Part shown: one piece after another, positions 16,273-25,229 of the stretch
Layout of the letters: every line of letters starts with the position of its first letter
Numbering within the stretch: the first letter of the stretch is position 1
DNA from: Amorphus orientalis
Lineage (GTDB): Bacteria > Pseudomonadota > Alphaproteobacteria > Rhizobiales > Amorphaceae
Direction: 5' to 3'
Assembly (NCBI RefSeq): GCF_030814015.1
Contig: NZ_JAUSUL010000005.1
Location: 1-64,000 of the forward strand
Length of the DNA stretch: 64,000 bases
The notes under the pieces: generated by a model
The model's input: the letters and a program-made list of their open reading frames with translations, nothing else
Told to the model about the DNA's origin: nothing
Databases searched by the model: none
Made by a program: the position numbers and the translations under genes

Positions 16273-17874
16273 TTACTGCTTGAGGTCCACGCCGTAGAAG
16301 ATGTGACCGCCGAACGGGTCGATCTTGAAGTCTTCGACCTGATCGCTCATCGCCTTGTTGACGACGGAGTGGGCGATCGTGGCCCAGGGAGCCTGCTCCT
16401 TGAAGATCACCTGGGCCTCCTTGTAGAGCTCGGCACGCTGCTCCTGGTCGGAAACCACCTTGGCCTTCTGGATGATCTCCTCGAAGGGCTCGTAGCACCA
16501 CTGGGCGCGGTTGGAGCCGCCGACGGCATCGCAGCCCAGAAGAACGGCCAGGAAGTTGTCCGGGTCACCATTGTCGCCGGTCCAGCCGAGCAGCACCGCA
16601 CCGTCGCGGTCTTCGGCCTTCGACCGCTCCAGATACTCGCCCCACTCGTAGGAGACGATCTCCGTGTCGACGCCGATGTTCTCGAAGTCGGCCTGGATCA
16701 GTTCGGCCATGCGGCGGGCGTTCGGGTTGTAAGGCCGCTGCACGGGCATCGCCCAGACCTTCATGGAGAGATCCGTCACGCCCTCTTCCTCGAGCATCTT
16801 CTTGGCAGCGTCCGGATCGTACGGATCGTCTTCGAGCTCGTCGTTATAGGACCAGATCGTCGGCGGGATCGGGGCCTTGGCGACCTTGCCGGACCCCTGG
16901 AACACCACGTCCAGGATGGCCTGCTTGTTGATCGCCATGTTGAGCGCCTTGCGGACCTTCGGGTTGTCGAAGGGCTCGACCTTGGTGTTGTAGGCGAGAT
17001 AGCCGACGTTGAGGCCCTCCTGGCTCTTCAGGGTCAGACCGTCGGAGCTTTCGATGTCGGAGAGGTCGGCCGGGTTCGGATAGGGGTCGAGATGACACTC
17101 GCCCGCCCGGAGCTTCTGGAGACGGACTGCCTGATCCGGCGTGATCGCGAACACCAGGTTGTCGATCGGCGCCTTGCCGGCCCAGTAGTCGGGGTTGGCC
17201 TGATAGCGGATCACGGCGTCCGGCTGATAGGCCACGAACTGGAACGGGCCGGTTCCGACCGGCTTCTGGTTGAGCTGCTGCACATTGCCGGCCTCAGCCA
17301 GCTGATCGGCGTATTCCTTGGACTGGATCGAGGCGAAGTCCATGGCCAGGTTCGCGATCATCGGCGCTTCCGGCCGGGTCAGGTTGAACTTGACCGTCAT
17401 GTCGTCGACCTTCTCGATGGACTCGATCAGATCCGGCATCGACATGCCGTTGAAGTACTCCCAGGACGCCCCCTCGACATACTGGTTGTACGGGTTCTCC
17501 GGATCGAGCTGGCGCTCGAACGAGAAGATCACGTCGTCGGCGTTCAGGTCCCGGGTCGGGGTGAAATAGTCGGTCGAGTGGAACTTCACGCCCGGACGCA
17601 GGTGGAAGGTGTACTCTGTCCCGTCCTCCGAAACGTCCCAGCTCTCCGCCACGCCGGGAACGACGTTGGTGGTGCCGCGCTCGAACTCGACCAGCTTGTT
17701 GAAGACGTTTCTCGAGGTGGCGTCGAAGGTCGTTCCGGAGGTGTAAAGCGCCGGATCGAAGCCCTCGGGCGAGCCTTCCGAGCAGTAGACGAAGGTGGTC
17801 GCGTGCGCGGTCCCGGCGAAAGCCAGCAGCCCTGCGGCTACGGCGGTCGCCTTCAAGCCATCGCAGAATTTCAT
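16273..17874 (-). CDS. dppA: Peptide ABC transporter substrate-binding protein, DppA type
   Basis: 533 residues, usual for family 5 solute-binding proteins. A Sec signal peptide (LKATAVAAGLLAFAGTAHA) ends near residue 26. The mature start TTFVYCSEGSPEGFDPALYTSGTT and the later NTKVEPFDNPKVRKALNMA are typical of DppA. The start is supported by AGGGAGAG at 6-9 nt. It should bind di- or oligopeptides in the periplasm and deliver them to DppBCDF. It is the promoter-proximal gene, and the promoter should lie in the gap above 17874. The dipeptide preference is inferred from similarity to DppA rather than OppA. Confidence 0.88.
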   Translation of the reverse strand: MKFCDGLKATAVAAGLLAFAGTAHATTFVYCSEGSPEGFDPALYTSGTTFDATSRNVFNKLVEFERGTTNVVPGVAESWDVSEDGTEYTFHLRPGVKFHSTDYFTPTRDLNADDVIFSFERQLDPENPYNQYVEGASWEYFNGMSMPDLIESIEKVDDMTVKFNLTRPEAPMIANLAMDFASIQSKEYADQLAEAGNVQQLNQKPVGTGPFQFVAYQPDAVIRYQANPDYWAGKAPIDNLVFAITPDQAVRLQKLRAGECHLDPYPNPADLSDIESSDGLTLKSQEGLNVGYLAYNTKVEPFDNPKVRKALNMAINKQAILDVVFQGSGKVAKAPIPPTIWSYNDELEDDPYDPDAAKKMLEEEGVTDLSMKVWAMPVQRPYNPNARRMAELIQADFENIGVDTEIVSYEWGEYLERSKAEDRDGAVLLGWTGDNGDPDNFLAVLLGCDAVGGSNRAQWCYEPFEEIIQKAKVVSDQEQRAELYKEAQVIFKEQAPWATIAHSVVNKAMSDQVEDFKIDPFGGHIFYGVDLKQ

Positions 17875-18222
17875 CTATCTCTCCCTCTGATTGACGCGGA
17901 AAGGTCCCACGTCCTGAGGAACAGAAAAGTCCCAAACTGGCCTCAGATCAATCGGGGGTCGCCAGATTTTTGCCGCGAGCGCAGTGGAACCGGAAAATCG
18001 TTCTTCGACGAAATCGCGTTGGGGCCGCGGCGGACCGTCCGGATCGATCGGATTCGCTCACGTTTGCGGCCGGCGGCGGACGCCGCCATCGGACGTCATG
18101 CTATCGAAATTCACGGAGAGGCACCCGGCGCAGCCTGGGGAAGACGGGCCGGGGAAGCGCGTCGGCTCAAGCGAAATGGACGCGGCGCCGGCCGTCGCGC
18201 AGATCCAAAGTGCCGACGGCGC
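17875..18222. other. Intergenic region upstream of the peptide-transporter operon
   Basis: About 350 bases between the dppA start and the 3' end of the small membrane-protein gene, both on the minus strand. It should contain the operon promoter. No clear operator, riboswitch or hairpin was recognised, and the forward open frames here look like noise. Confidence 0.5.
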
Positions 18223-18438
18223 TCAGCGCACCAGGGTCAGAACCACGATCGAGGTCAGGACGATCCCGGCCAGCGCCAGAAGCGGAAAAATGAACGCCGC
18301 CACGCCGAAGAAATAGACCGCCAGGAACCAGAGCATGCCCAGGTTCGCGAGGAACCACAGCCGGGACGAGACCGGTCCTTCGATCGCATCCTGAAGGAGC
18401 CAGCCGATCAAGGGAACGGAGTAGAGAATACGCAGCAT
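18223..18438 (-). CDS. Small hydrophobic membrane protein, unknown function
   Basis: 71 residues. An N-terminal amphipathic stretch (LRILYSVPLIGWLLQDAIEG) is followed by two long hydrophobic segments, about residues 28-45 and 48-70, ending in a single Arg. The composition (Leu/Phe/Val/Ala-rich, few charges) is that of an integral membrane protein and unlike a random GC-rich frame. No family was recognised and no strong Shine-Dalgarno site is visible, so the gene call is moderate. It lies between the transporter operon and an MFS gene on the same strand, with 170 or more bases on each side, suggesting its own transcript. Confidence 0.55.
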   Translation of the reverse strand: MLRILYSVPLIGWLLQDAIEGPVSSRLWFLANLGMLWFLAVYFFGVAAFIFPLLALAGIVLTSIVVLTLVR

Positions 18439-18611
18439 CGAAACGTCCGGGTTGCCATCACTGGATGAGGCCGGTACGGCGCCGTCTGGCGTGGAGGCCG
18501 GCTCACCGGTGGAGGTAGCGCACGCTGGACGGTTTCGACATGCGACAGATTTTCATTTGCAGGTCTGGCGCGGCAGACATTCCGTCGCAGAATACCGGCC
18601 GGCACTGCCGG

Positions 18612-20117
18612 TCACACGCGCCTCAGCGGAAGCGTCCAGGCCAGCCAGGCGGCGATCAGCGCGAAGCCGCCGATGCACAGGAACGCGTTGCGAAACGCCG
18701 CTTCCAGGCCCTGCTCGATCACGACCCGCTGATCCGCCGGGATCGACGCCAGCGCCTCCGGTCCGGCCTGGACCAGTTCGGCGAACGCAGCCCCCGCCTG
18801 CGGGTTGGAGATGGCCAGCGTCGAGAACAGCACCGTTCCCACAAGGGCCGTTCCGGCGGCCGCCCCCAGCGAGCGGGAGAACTGGACGGTGGCCGCGCCC
18901 GCGCCGAGCTGGCGGGTCCCCGAGCCCATCTGCACGGTCAGCTGGACAACCCCCATCACGGTCCCGAGCGAGATCGACAGGACACCGAACACGACCGAAA
19001 GCTCGCCAGCCGTCAGGTGCTCCGCCGTCAGCGCGAGAAAGACCAGAACGACCACGGCGCAGGTCAGCCCCACCGACGGGAAGATCGCCGTCTTGCCGGT
19101 GCGGCCGACGATGCGGCCGGTCACCATCGAGCCCAGGCCGATGCCGGCGGTCAGCGGCAATAGCAGCAGGCCGGTACTGGAGGCCGACGTGCCGTGGGCC
19201 ACGCGGAGATAGAACGGCAGGAACGTGATCAGCGAGACAAGCATACCGCCATGGCAGACGGCCAGACAGTCGGCCCGCCAGACCGCCGGCTTACGCAGGA
19301 TCGACAGCGGCAGCAGCGGATCGGAGGTCCGGTGCTCGCGGCGGATCAGAAACACGACCGCGAGCACGGCGACCACGAAAAGGCCGGCCGGCAGGCCCCA
19401 CTGTCCGAGAAAAATCCCTTCGGCCTGTTCGAGCATGATCAGCACCGCGGAAATGAAGGCGGCGAACCAGAACAGGCCGATGCCGTCGAACCGGATGACG
19501 TCGTCGCTCGGCTTCGACTTTGGCAGCCGGAGCGCCAGCAGGCCGGCCAGCACGCCGAGCGGCAGATTGATCAGGAAGACCGATTGCCACCCGAAATACT
19601 GGGTGAGGAGGCCGCCCGCGACCGGCCCGAACGTGCTGGACGTAACGGCGACGGTGGCGATGTAGCCCTGGTACCGGGCGCGTTCGCGGGGAGCCACGGT
19701 CTCGCCGACGATCGCCTGGGCGAGCGTCATCAGGCCGCCGCCGCCGAATCCCTGCAGCACCCGGGCCAGCGTGAGCATCTCGATCGACCAGGACACCGCG
19801 CACAGGAGCGAGGCGCACATGTAGACCGCAAGCGCCACGAACATAAGGCGCCGACGGCCGAAGTGATCTCCGAGCCGCCCGTAGACCGGGGCGCAGATGG
19901 TCGCCGCCACGAGATAGGAGACCACCACCCAGGACAGACGATCCACCTCCCCCATGGAGGCGGCGATCGCGGGAAGCGCAGTTGCGACGATTGTCTGGTC
20001 GACCACCGCCAGAAAGATCGGCAGAATGAGCGCGGGAAAGATCGCGAAGAACGCACGACGCGCCTCGGCCTCTCCCGGAGGCTGGGCGATGTCGGGACGG
20101 GGGGTCGGATTGGTCAT
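18612..20117 (-). CDS. MFS drug-resistance transporter, EmrB/QacA (DHA2) family
   Basis: 501 residues from the ATG at 20117; a longer reading to 20213 adds 32 non-conserved residues. Fourteen membrane segments are expected for DHA2 members and the hydrophobic pattern agrees. Motifs include LAVVDQTIVATALPAIAASMG in helix 1 (DHA2 motif D1), the loop GRLGDHFGRRRLMFVAL (motif A), and QGFGGGGLMTLAQAIVGE. It probably exports hydrophobic drugs or dyes by proton antiport. It is divergent from the universal stress gene with 108 bases between starts. No adjacent membrane-fusion protein (EmrA) or TetR/MarR regulator is present, so substrate and control are unknown. Confidence 0.88.
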   Translation of the reverse strand: MTNPTPRPDIAQPPGEAEARRAFFAIFPALILPIFLAVVDQTIVATALPAIAASMGEVDRLSWVVVSYLVAATICAPVYGRLGDHFGRRRLMFVALAVYMCASLLCAVSWSIEMLTLARVLQGFGGGGLMTLAQAIVGETVAPRERARYQGYIATVAVTSSTFGPVAGGLLTQYFGWQSVFLINLPLGVLAGLLALRLPKSKPSDDVIRFDGIGLFWFAAFISAVLIMLEQAEGIFLGQWGLPAGLFVVAVLAVVFLIRREHRTSDPLLPLSILRKPAVWRADCLAVCHGGMLVSLITFLPFYLRVAHGTSASSTGLLLLPLTAGIGLGSMVTGRIVGRTGKTAIFPSVGLTCAVVVLVFLALTAEHLTAGELSVVFGVLSISLGTVMGVVQLTVQMGSGTRQLGAGAATVQFSRSLGAAAGTALVGTVLFSTLAISNPQAGAAFAELVQAGPEALASIPADQRVVIEQGLEAAFRNAFLCIGGFALIAAWLAWTLPLRRV

Positions 20118-20225
20118 CGACGACTGGATACTGGAAGGGTATTCGGCCAGCGCCTCGCGCGACCGATGTTGGAAACGGATAGCCCACACGCCAGCGGATC
20201 GACACGCTGACATCAGGGAGTATGC

Positions 20226-21065
20226 ATGAAGACCTTCTTAGTCCCCGTCGAGCCCCACGAGAAGGCCGACCGGATCATATCGCTTGCAGCAAAGATGGCG
20301 ACGAAGATGTCGGCCAATCTCACCGGCTTCGCCCTCCGACGCGCCCAGGTGGCCGCAATCGGTTGGGATCCGGCGAGCGTGGCCATCGTGACAGACCCCG
20401 AATGGGACGACCAGCGACCGGAGGCGGAAGCGCGCGAACTTTTCGCCCGGGTAATGACGGAACACGGCCTGGTGGAGGACGGAGATGGGTCCCGGGACGC
20501 GGCCCGGTGGAGCTGGTACAGCGAATCCGGATCGGGCGACGAGTTTCTCGGCTCCTTCGGCCGTGCGTTCGACCTGACGGTGGTTGGGCAGCCGAGCGGC
20601 CGGCCCGGCGGCAGCGCCATTACCACCCTGGAGGCCGCCCTGTTCGACAGCGGCGGACCGGTTCTGGTCAGTCCCAAGGCTCCGGTGGAGACGTTCGGCT
20701 CCACGGTCGTCGTCGTATGGAACGGCTCCAGCGAGACCGCGCGGACCATCGCCTTCGCCAAACCGCTGCTGCATCAAGCGGAGAAGGTCGTGGTGTTCGA
20801 CGACGACGGTACGCTCGGACATCGGCCGGACGGCGCGGCGGTGGTCCGGCGGCTGATCGCGAACGGCATTTCTGCGGAACTCAGGCGCCTGCGCAACGGA
20901 TCCGTCCGCTCCGGCGAAACGATCCTGGCGGAGGCCGCCAGCGTCGGCGCCGACCTGCTGGTCAAGGGTGCCTATACCCAGAGCCGGCTGCGGCAGATGA
21001 TCTTCGGCGGCGCCACCCGCCACCTGATCGCCGAATCGCCCCTGCCCGTTTTCCTGGCCCATTAG
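20226..21065 (+). CDS. Tandem-domain universal stress protein (UspA family)
   Basis: 279 residues. The N-terminus MKTFLVPVEPHEKADRIISLA begins a first Usp domain of about 140 residues. A second follows from about residue 155 (STVVVVWNGSSETARTIAFA) and ends with GADLLVKGAYTQSRLRQMIFGGATRHLI, the family's ATP-binding-like GxxGxRxxxxxxxxS region in variant form. Two-domain Usp proteins are common in alphaproteobacteria and are linked to stress survival. It precedes an OsmC-type gene on the same strand by 143 bases, which fits a stress-related neighbourhood but not clearly a single operon. Confidence 0.85.
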   Translation: MKTFLVPVEPHEKADRIISLAAKMATKMSANLTGFALRRAQVAAIGWDPASVAIVTDPEWDDQRPEAEARELFARVMTEHGLVEDGDGSRDAARWSWYSESGSGDEFLGSFGRAFDLTVVGQPSGRPGGSAITTLEAALFDSGGPVLVSPKAPVETFGSTVVVVWNGSSETARTIAFAKPLLHQAEKVVVFDDDGTLGHRPDGAAVVRRLIANGISAELRRLRNGSVRSGETILAEAASVGADLLVKGAYTQSRLRQMIFGGATRHLIAESPLPVFLAH

Positions 21066-21208
21066 GGCCGGCTGCGACCGGAGTGAGAAACCGTCTCGTC
21101 GGGAGCGGACGAAACCCTGGCTTCGCTTCAGCGTTCCGTTCTCCGGAGTGATCGGCGGAAGCCGCCGGTCGCCCATCGTTCGTTCCATCGCGGCAGCAGG
21201 AGGCAATC

Positions 21209-21640
21209 ATGACGATCAAACGCAGCGGTTCAGCGGTGTGGGCCGGAGGCCTGAAGGACGGCAAGGGCGCGGTCTCGACCGAAAGCGGCGCCCTGAGCGA
21301 CAAGTCGTACGGATTCGCCACGCGCTTCGAGAACGAGGCCGGCACCAATCCGGAAGAATTGCTGGGTGCGTCACACGCCGGATGTTTCACGATGGCGTTA
21401 TCCCTGGTGCTCGGCGACGCCGGCCTGACCGCCGACAGTCTTCACACCACCGCCGAGGTCTCCCTCGACAAGTCCGAGGACGGGTTCGAGATCACGGCAG
21501 TGCATCTCACCCTCGAAGGCCGGGTACCGGGTACCGACGAGGCCAAGTTCCGCGAGTTGGCCGAAAAAGCCAAGGCCAACTGCCCGCTCTCCAAGGTCCT
21601 CAAGGCCAAAATCACCCTGGAGGCAAGCCTGGTCGGCTGA
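21209..21640 (+). CDS. OsmC-family peroxiredoxin-like protein
   Basis: 143 residues, standard for OsmC. The two redox cysteines are in HAGCFTMALS (near residue 59) and KANCPLSKVL (near residue 126), and the catalytic-site Arg/Glu region lies in the N-terminal half (TNPEELLGASH). OsmC enzymes reduce organic hydroperoxides using a cysteine pair. The start follows CAGGAGG at good spacing. Neighbours are a Usp gene upstream and an Rrf2-type regulator downstream, consistent with an oxidative-stress locus. Whether the regulator controls it is not shown. Confidence 0.9.
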   Translation: MTIKRSGSAVWAGGLKDGKGAVSTESGALSDKSYGFATRFENEAGTNPEELLGASHAGCFTMALSLVLGDAGLTADSLHTTAEVSLDKSEDGFEITAVHLTLEGRVPGTDEAKFRELAEKAKANCPLSKVLKAKITLEASLVG

Positions 21641-21876
21641 TCCTGACCCGTTGCCCTGCACGGCTGCGCAGTCGGCGGGGTTTTGGGTCCTCCCGCGGCC
21701 TTCGGAAAGCCATCTCGACCAGGACGAAAAGAGGGCGGCCGCCGTCCGTGGTACGTGCGGGCGGCGGGCGCTTTCTGACTGTCAGGGGTTGTAACTGGAA
21801 GAACTTTAGGCTTCGTGTGTCGACCGGGACCGCGAGTTGGACTAGGCTCGTAGCCGGGACATCCGAGAAGGCTGAG

Positions 21877-22308
21877 ATGCGACTTTCACAACAGACCAAC
21901 AACGCGATTCGCATACTCGTGTGGTGTGGGCGTCACCATCCGGACCTGACGCCGATCACCGAGATCGCGCGGCTGTCCGGCATTCCCGAGGCCTACGCGT
22001 TCAAGCTCGTGAACCTTCTGACCAAGACCGGCCTGGTCAAGACCGCACGGGGCCGTGCGGGAGGCGTCCGGCTTGCCTACGACCCGGACGAGATCTCCAT
22101 CGGGGCGGCTGTCCGGCAGCTGGAATCCTTCGACACGCGTGAGGAGTCGGAGGGAATCACGCCGCTGATGGACGGTGCGTGGGAGGCATTTCTGTCGCAT
22201 CTCGACAGCCACTACCTGTCCGAGTTCATCGACAGCGAAAGTCCCGTCGTTGCGGGCGGCGACGGCCCCTTCATGGCGGCTGACGCCCCCAAGCGGTCTG
22301 CCATCTGA
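21877..22308 (+). CDS. Rrf2-family transcriptional regulator
   Basis: 143 residues. The winged helix-turn-helix pattern is that of Rrf2: MRLSQQTNNAIRILVWCG at the N-terminus, ITEIARLSGIPEAYAFKLVNLL for the recognition region, and VKTARGRAGGVRLA for the wing. The three cysteines that hold a 2Fe-2S cluster in IscR and NsrR are absent; only one Cys, in the first helix, is present. It is therefore unlikely to be an Fe-S sensor. The ATG at 21877 is where similarity begins; the frame upstream is open but not conserved. Its target genes are unknown. The OsmC gene 236 bases upstream is one candidate. Confidence 0.85.
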   Translation: MRLSQQTNNAIRILVWCGRHHPDLTPITEIARLSGIPEAYAFKLVNLLTKTGLVKTARGRAGGVRLAYDPDEISIGAAVRQLESFDTREESEGITPLMDGAWEAFLSHLDSHYLSEFIDSESPVVAGGDGPFMAADAPKRSAI

Positions 22309-22404
22309 AACGGCGACACGCGCTCGACAAGCCCGTCACGAAGATGTGCGGAAGCGGCAAAAGCCGCTCCGCAGACCCGGCATTCGTCGATCCATTCCCG
22401 AATA

Positions 22405-22431
22405 TTGACTATATGAGTCCACTTTTATAGG
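22405..22431 (+). promoter_or_regulatory. Possible promoter/operator for exbB-exbD-tonB
   Basis: TTGACT at 22405-22410 and TATAGG at 22426-22431 are spaced 15 bases apart. The -35 part overlaps an imperfect palindrome GACT-ATATG-AGTC at 22407-22419. The same stretch reads TGA-N9-TCC, one mismatch from the TGA-N9-TCA iron-responsive (RirA/IRO) box of Rhizobiales. It lies about 180 bases upstream of exbB. The region is AT-rich compared with its surroundings. Iron control of the TonB system would make sense, but the evidence is weak. Confidence 0.3.
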
Positions 22432-22607
22432 GTCCGCGTCACCGTTCCCTGTGGCCCTGTGGCCGGGCGGATCGGGACCGAACGCGCCCGGCGGAGCCCC
22501 TGACCCTCCGCCGGGTCCGGTTCGTCAACACCACAGCGACGATGGACAGGCCATCCCGATCGACCCCCAGTCGATGGACCGGGCCTCGACGCGATGAAGG
22601 CCGACCC

Positions 22608-23348
22608 ATGGACGAGACCCTCCTTTCCAGCGGCGCCACGGCGCTGTTCGCCACTCCGGACGTCGCGCATGACCTGAGCCCGATCGGCATGTTCATGGCC
22701 GCAGACATCGTGGTGAAGGCGGTGATGATCGGGCTGGTCGTCGCCTTTCTCGTCACCTGGACGGTCTGGCTGTTCAAGACCATCGAACTGGCCGGCGCCG
22801 TTTCGCGCACGCGCCGCTCGCTGTCGCGCATCAATTCCGCGCGGACGCTAGCCGATGCGAAGGCCGGGCCCGGCCCGAGCTCGACCGTCGCGCGGCTGAT
22901 CGCGGCCGCCGAGGAAGAGATCGACCTGTCCGCCGGCCTCGCGCCCGACGGCATAAAAGAGCGCGTGGAAAGCCGCCTCGTCCGCCTGGAGGCCTCGGCC
23001 GCCCGCCGTATCGGCCAGGGGACCGGTGTGCTGGCGACCATCGGCTCGACCTCGCCCTTCGTCGGCCTGTTCGGCACGGTTTGGGGCATCATGAACGCCT
23101 TCATCGGCATCTCCGAAGCCCAGACGACCAACCTGGCCGTGGTCGCGCCGGGCATCGCCGAAGCGCTTCTGGCAACGGCTCTGGGACTGGCCGCGGCGAT
23201 CCCGGCCGTCGTGATCTACAACCATTTCAGCCGGCGGATCGCGACCTACAAGGCGCTCCTGGCCGACTCCTCCGCCGCCGTGCTGCGTCTGGTCGGCCGC
23301 GATCTCGATCGCTCGCCGACCGCCATGTTCGGCCTCGCGGCCGAGTAG
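22608..23348 (+). CDS. exbB: TonB-system energiser ExbB (MotA/TolQ/ExbB proton channel family)
   Basis: 246 residues from the ATG at 22608, preceded by GAAGG. It has three membrane segments: about residues 30-55 ([20 protein letters not shown]), about 140-160, and about 180-205. The conserved family block [21 protein letters not shown] and the following [20 protein letters not shown] identify ExbB/TolQ. With ExbD it forms the inner-membrane proton channel that energises TonB. The order exbB-exbD-tonB with 9-base and 1-base gaps indicates one operon. Confidence 0.92.
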   Translation: MDETLLSSGATALFATPDVAHDLSPIGMFMAADIVVKAVMIGLVVAFLVTWTVWLFKTIELAGAVSRTRRSLSRINSARTLADAKAGPGPSSTVARLIAAAEEEIDLSAGLAPDGIKERVESRLVRLEASAARRIGQGTGVLATIGSTSPFVGLFGTVWGIMNAFIGISEAQTTNLAVVAPGIAEALLATALGLAAAIPAVVIYNHFSRRIATYKALLADSSAAVLRLVGRDLDRSPTAMFGLAAE

Positions 23349-23357
23349 GAGAGACGC

Positions 23358-23816
23358 ATGGCGATCCGACCGAGCGACGGCGACGACCTGCAGGAAAACC
23401 ACGAGATCAACGTCACGCCGTTCATCGACGTGATGCTCGTTCTGCTCATCATCTTCATGGTCGCAGCCCCGCTGTCGACGGTGGATGTCGGGGTGGACCT
23501 GCCCTCCTCCACCGCCCAGAAGACACCGCGTCCCGACACCCCGCTGATCGTGACCGTGCGGGAAGACCGCACCCTCTATGTCGGCAACGACCCGATCGCG
23601 ACGGACACGCTCGGCTCCCGGCTCGACGCGGAGACCGAGGGCGACCGCGAGACGCGCGTGTTCCTGCGCGCCGACCGGTCCCTGCGCTACGAGGACGTGG
23701 TGACGACCATGAACCGGCTCAGGGACGCCGGCTATCACAAGCTCGCGCTCGTCGGACTGGATTCCGTCTCCGACGTTCCGGAGCCCGACGCCCCGTCCGA
23801 GACGTCGCAGGAGTGA
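23358..23816 (+). CDS. exbD: TonB-system biopolymer transport protein ExbD
   Basis: 152 residues. A short cytoplasmic N-terminus leads to one membrane helix carrying the proton-path Asp in INVTPFIDVMLVLLIIFMVA, then a periplasmic domain with VDVGVDLPSSTAQ and repeated beta-strand segments. The start follows GGAGAG. It lies between exbB and tonB. With ExbB it converts proton motive force into TonB movement. Confidence 0.93.
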   Translation: MAIRPSDGDDLQENHEINVTPFIDVMLVLLIIFMVAAPLSTVDVGVDLPSSTAQKTPRPDTPLIVTVREDRTLYVGNDPIATDTLGSRLDAETEGDRETRVFLRADRSLRYEDVVTTMNRLRDAGYHKLALVGLDSVSDVPEPDAPSETSQE

Positions 23817-23817
23817 G

Positions 23818-25170
23818 ATGAGCCGCCCCGGCCTTCCGTCCTCCGATCATCACGGCCTCACCCCGGCCCGCGCGCTGGCGTGGCTGGCAAGCTTCGCCGT
23901 CGTGACCGTGGCAACCGTCGCGGTGGCTGCCGTCGCGCTGAACGAGCGTCCCGATGCCCCCGACGTAGCTGCGATGGAGCCGGCCGTCTTCGTCGATCTG
24001 CCGCCGATCGAGAGCACCGAGCAGAGCTTCGAGGACGCTTCCGACGTGGCCAACTCCGCCGGCGCGGCGACGTCCACCCCGGTCGAGACGCCGCCCGAGG
24101 AAATCGACAAGGCCGGCACGCCGCAGCCAAGCGAAGAGCCGCCCCAGGAGTTGCCCGAAGAGGTCGTCGACACGCCGGAAGAGGTGGTCGAGCCGGAACC
24201 GGAATCGGCTCCCGAGCCGGAAGTGCAGGAGCCGGAGCCCGAGCCCGTCGAACCAGCCGCCCAACCCGTCGACGAGCCGCTCGAGGACCCCGTCGAGGAG
24301 ACCGTGGAAGAGCCCCTGACGGAGGAAATCCCCGAGCCGGTCGAAACGGTCGAACCGGCCGCGCCTCCGATCAATCCCGACCTGGCCGAGGCGCTGGCCG
24401 AGCCCGAACCGGACCCGGTGGAAACTCCCGAGGAACCGGCCGTGACCGAAGAGGCCGAAGCGGAGCCGGAGACGGAGATCGCCGAGCCGGTGGAAGAGCC
24501 GGTTCTGCAGGAGCCTGAAGCGCAGGTGTCGGCCGTCCCGCTGCCGCTCGCAAAACCGCCGCCGCCGCCCCTTGCAAGCTCAGACGTCGCCGAGGAGAAG
24601 GCGCGCCGCCCGTTCGAGACGCCGCATACGAAGCCGGAACCCACCGAGGAGATGCGCAAGGTCCTGGAACAGGAGCGCCAGCGTATCGCCGCCGAACAGG
24701 AGCGGGCCCGGGAACGCGCCGAGGCGCAGCGGATCGCGGAGGCACGCGAGCGGGAACGGCAGCGCGAGCGGGCCGAAGCCCGCCGTCAGGCCCAGCGTGC
24801 CGAGGCCCGTCCGCAGCAGCAGACCCAGACCCAGCGCGGAAAGCCGACGCCCCAGGCGCGGCGCGCGGCCTCGCGCGCCCAGGTGGCGGAGGCGCGCAAC
24901 CGCTATCATGCCCAGGTGCGCCGCGCGATCGAACGGCAGAAGCGCTATCCTGCCAGCGCCCGGCCCGCCCAGGGCACGGTCCGCGTCAGCTTCACCATCG
25001 GCGGGTCAGGTCAGGTCACCGGCGTCCGGCTGGCAGGCGGCTCGGGCAACGCTGCCCTCGACCAGGCGGCGCTGACCGCGGTCCGGCGGGCGCGCATTCC
25101 CGCGATCCCCCAGGAACTCGGCCAGGGAAGCATGTCCTTCACCGTGCCGATGAGCTTCTCGGTCCGCTGA
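23818..25170 (+). CDS. tonB: TonB energy-transducing protein with very long Pro/Glu-rich spacer
   Basis: 450 residues, well above the roughly 240 of E. coli TonB. An N-terminal membrane anchor (ALAWLASFAVVTVATVAVAAVAL) is followed by about 190 residues rich in Pro, Glu and Val (EPEPEPVEP-type repeats). Next comes a charged region of Arg/Glu/Gln heptads from about 275 to 365, probably helical. The C-terminal TonB domain from about residue 365 contains ERQKRYPASARPAQGTVRVSF and SGNAALDQAALTAVRRA. The start is one base after the exbD stop. It should span the periplasm to outer-membrane receptors, none of which is encoded in the window. Confidence 0.9.
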   Translation: MSRPGLPSSDHHGLTPARALAWLASFAVVTVATVAVAAVALNERPDAPDVAAMEPAVFVDLPPIESTEQSFEDASDVANSAGAATSTPVETPPEEIDKAGTPQPSEEPPQELPEEVVDTPEEVVEPEPESAPEPEVQEPEPEPVEPAAQPVDEPLEDPVEETVEEPLTEEIPEPVETVEPAAPPINPDLAEALAEPEPDPVETPEEPAVTEEAEAEPETEIAEPVEEPVLQEPEAQVSAVPLPLAKPPPPPLASSDVAEEKARRPFETPHTKPEPTEEMRKVLEQERQRIAAEQERARERAEAQRIAEARERERQRERAEARRQAQRAEARPQQQTQTQRGKPTPQARRAASRAQVAEARNRYHAQVRRAIERQKRYPASARPAQGTVRVSFTIGGSGQVTGVRLAGGSGNAALDQAALTAVRRARIPAIPQELGQGSMSFTVPMSFSVR

Positions 25171-25229
25171 CGGACCCGGCCAAAGACGCCGGATCCCGCT
25201 GCGATCTGAGGACATAGCCCCACCGCGCC

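Noticed and set aside
16303-18468. Long plus-strand frame opposite dppA
   Set aside because: Antisense shadow; it continues through a non-coding gap without any conserved pattern.
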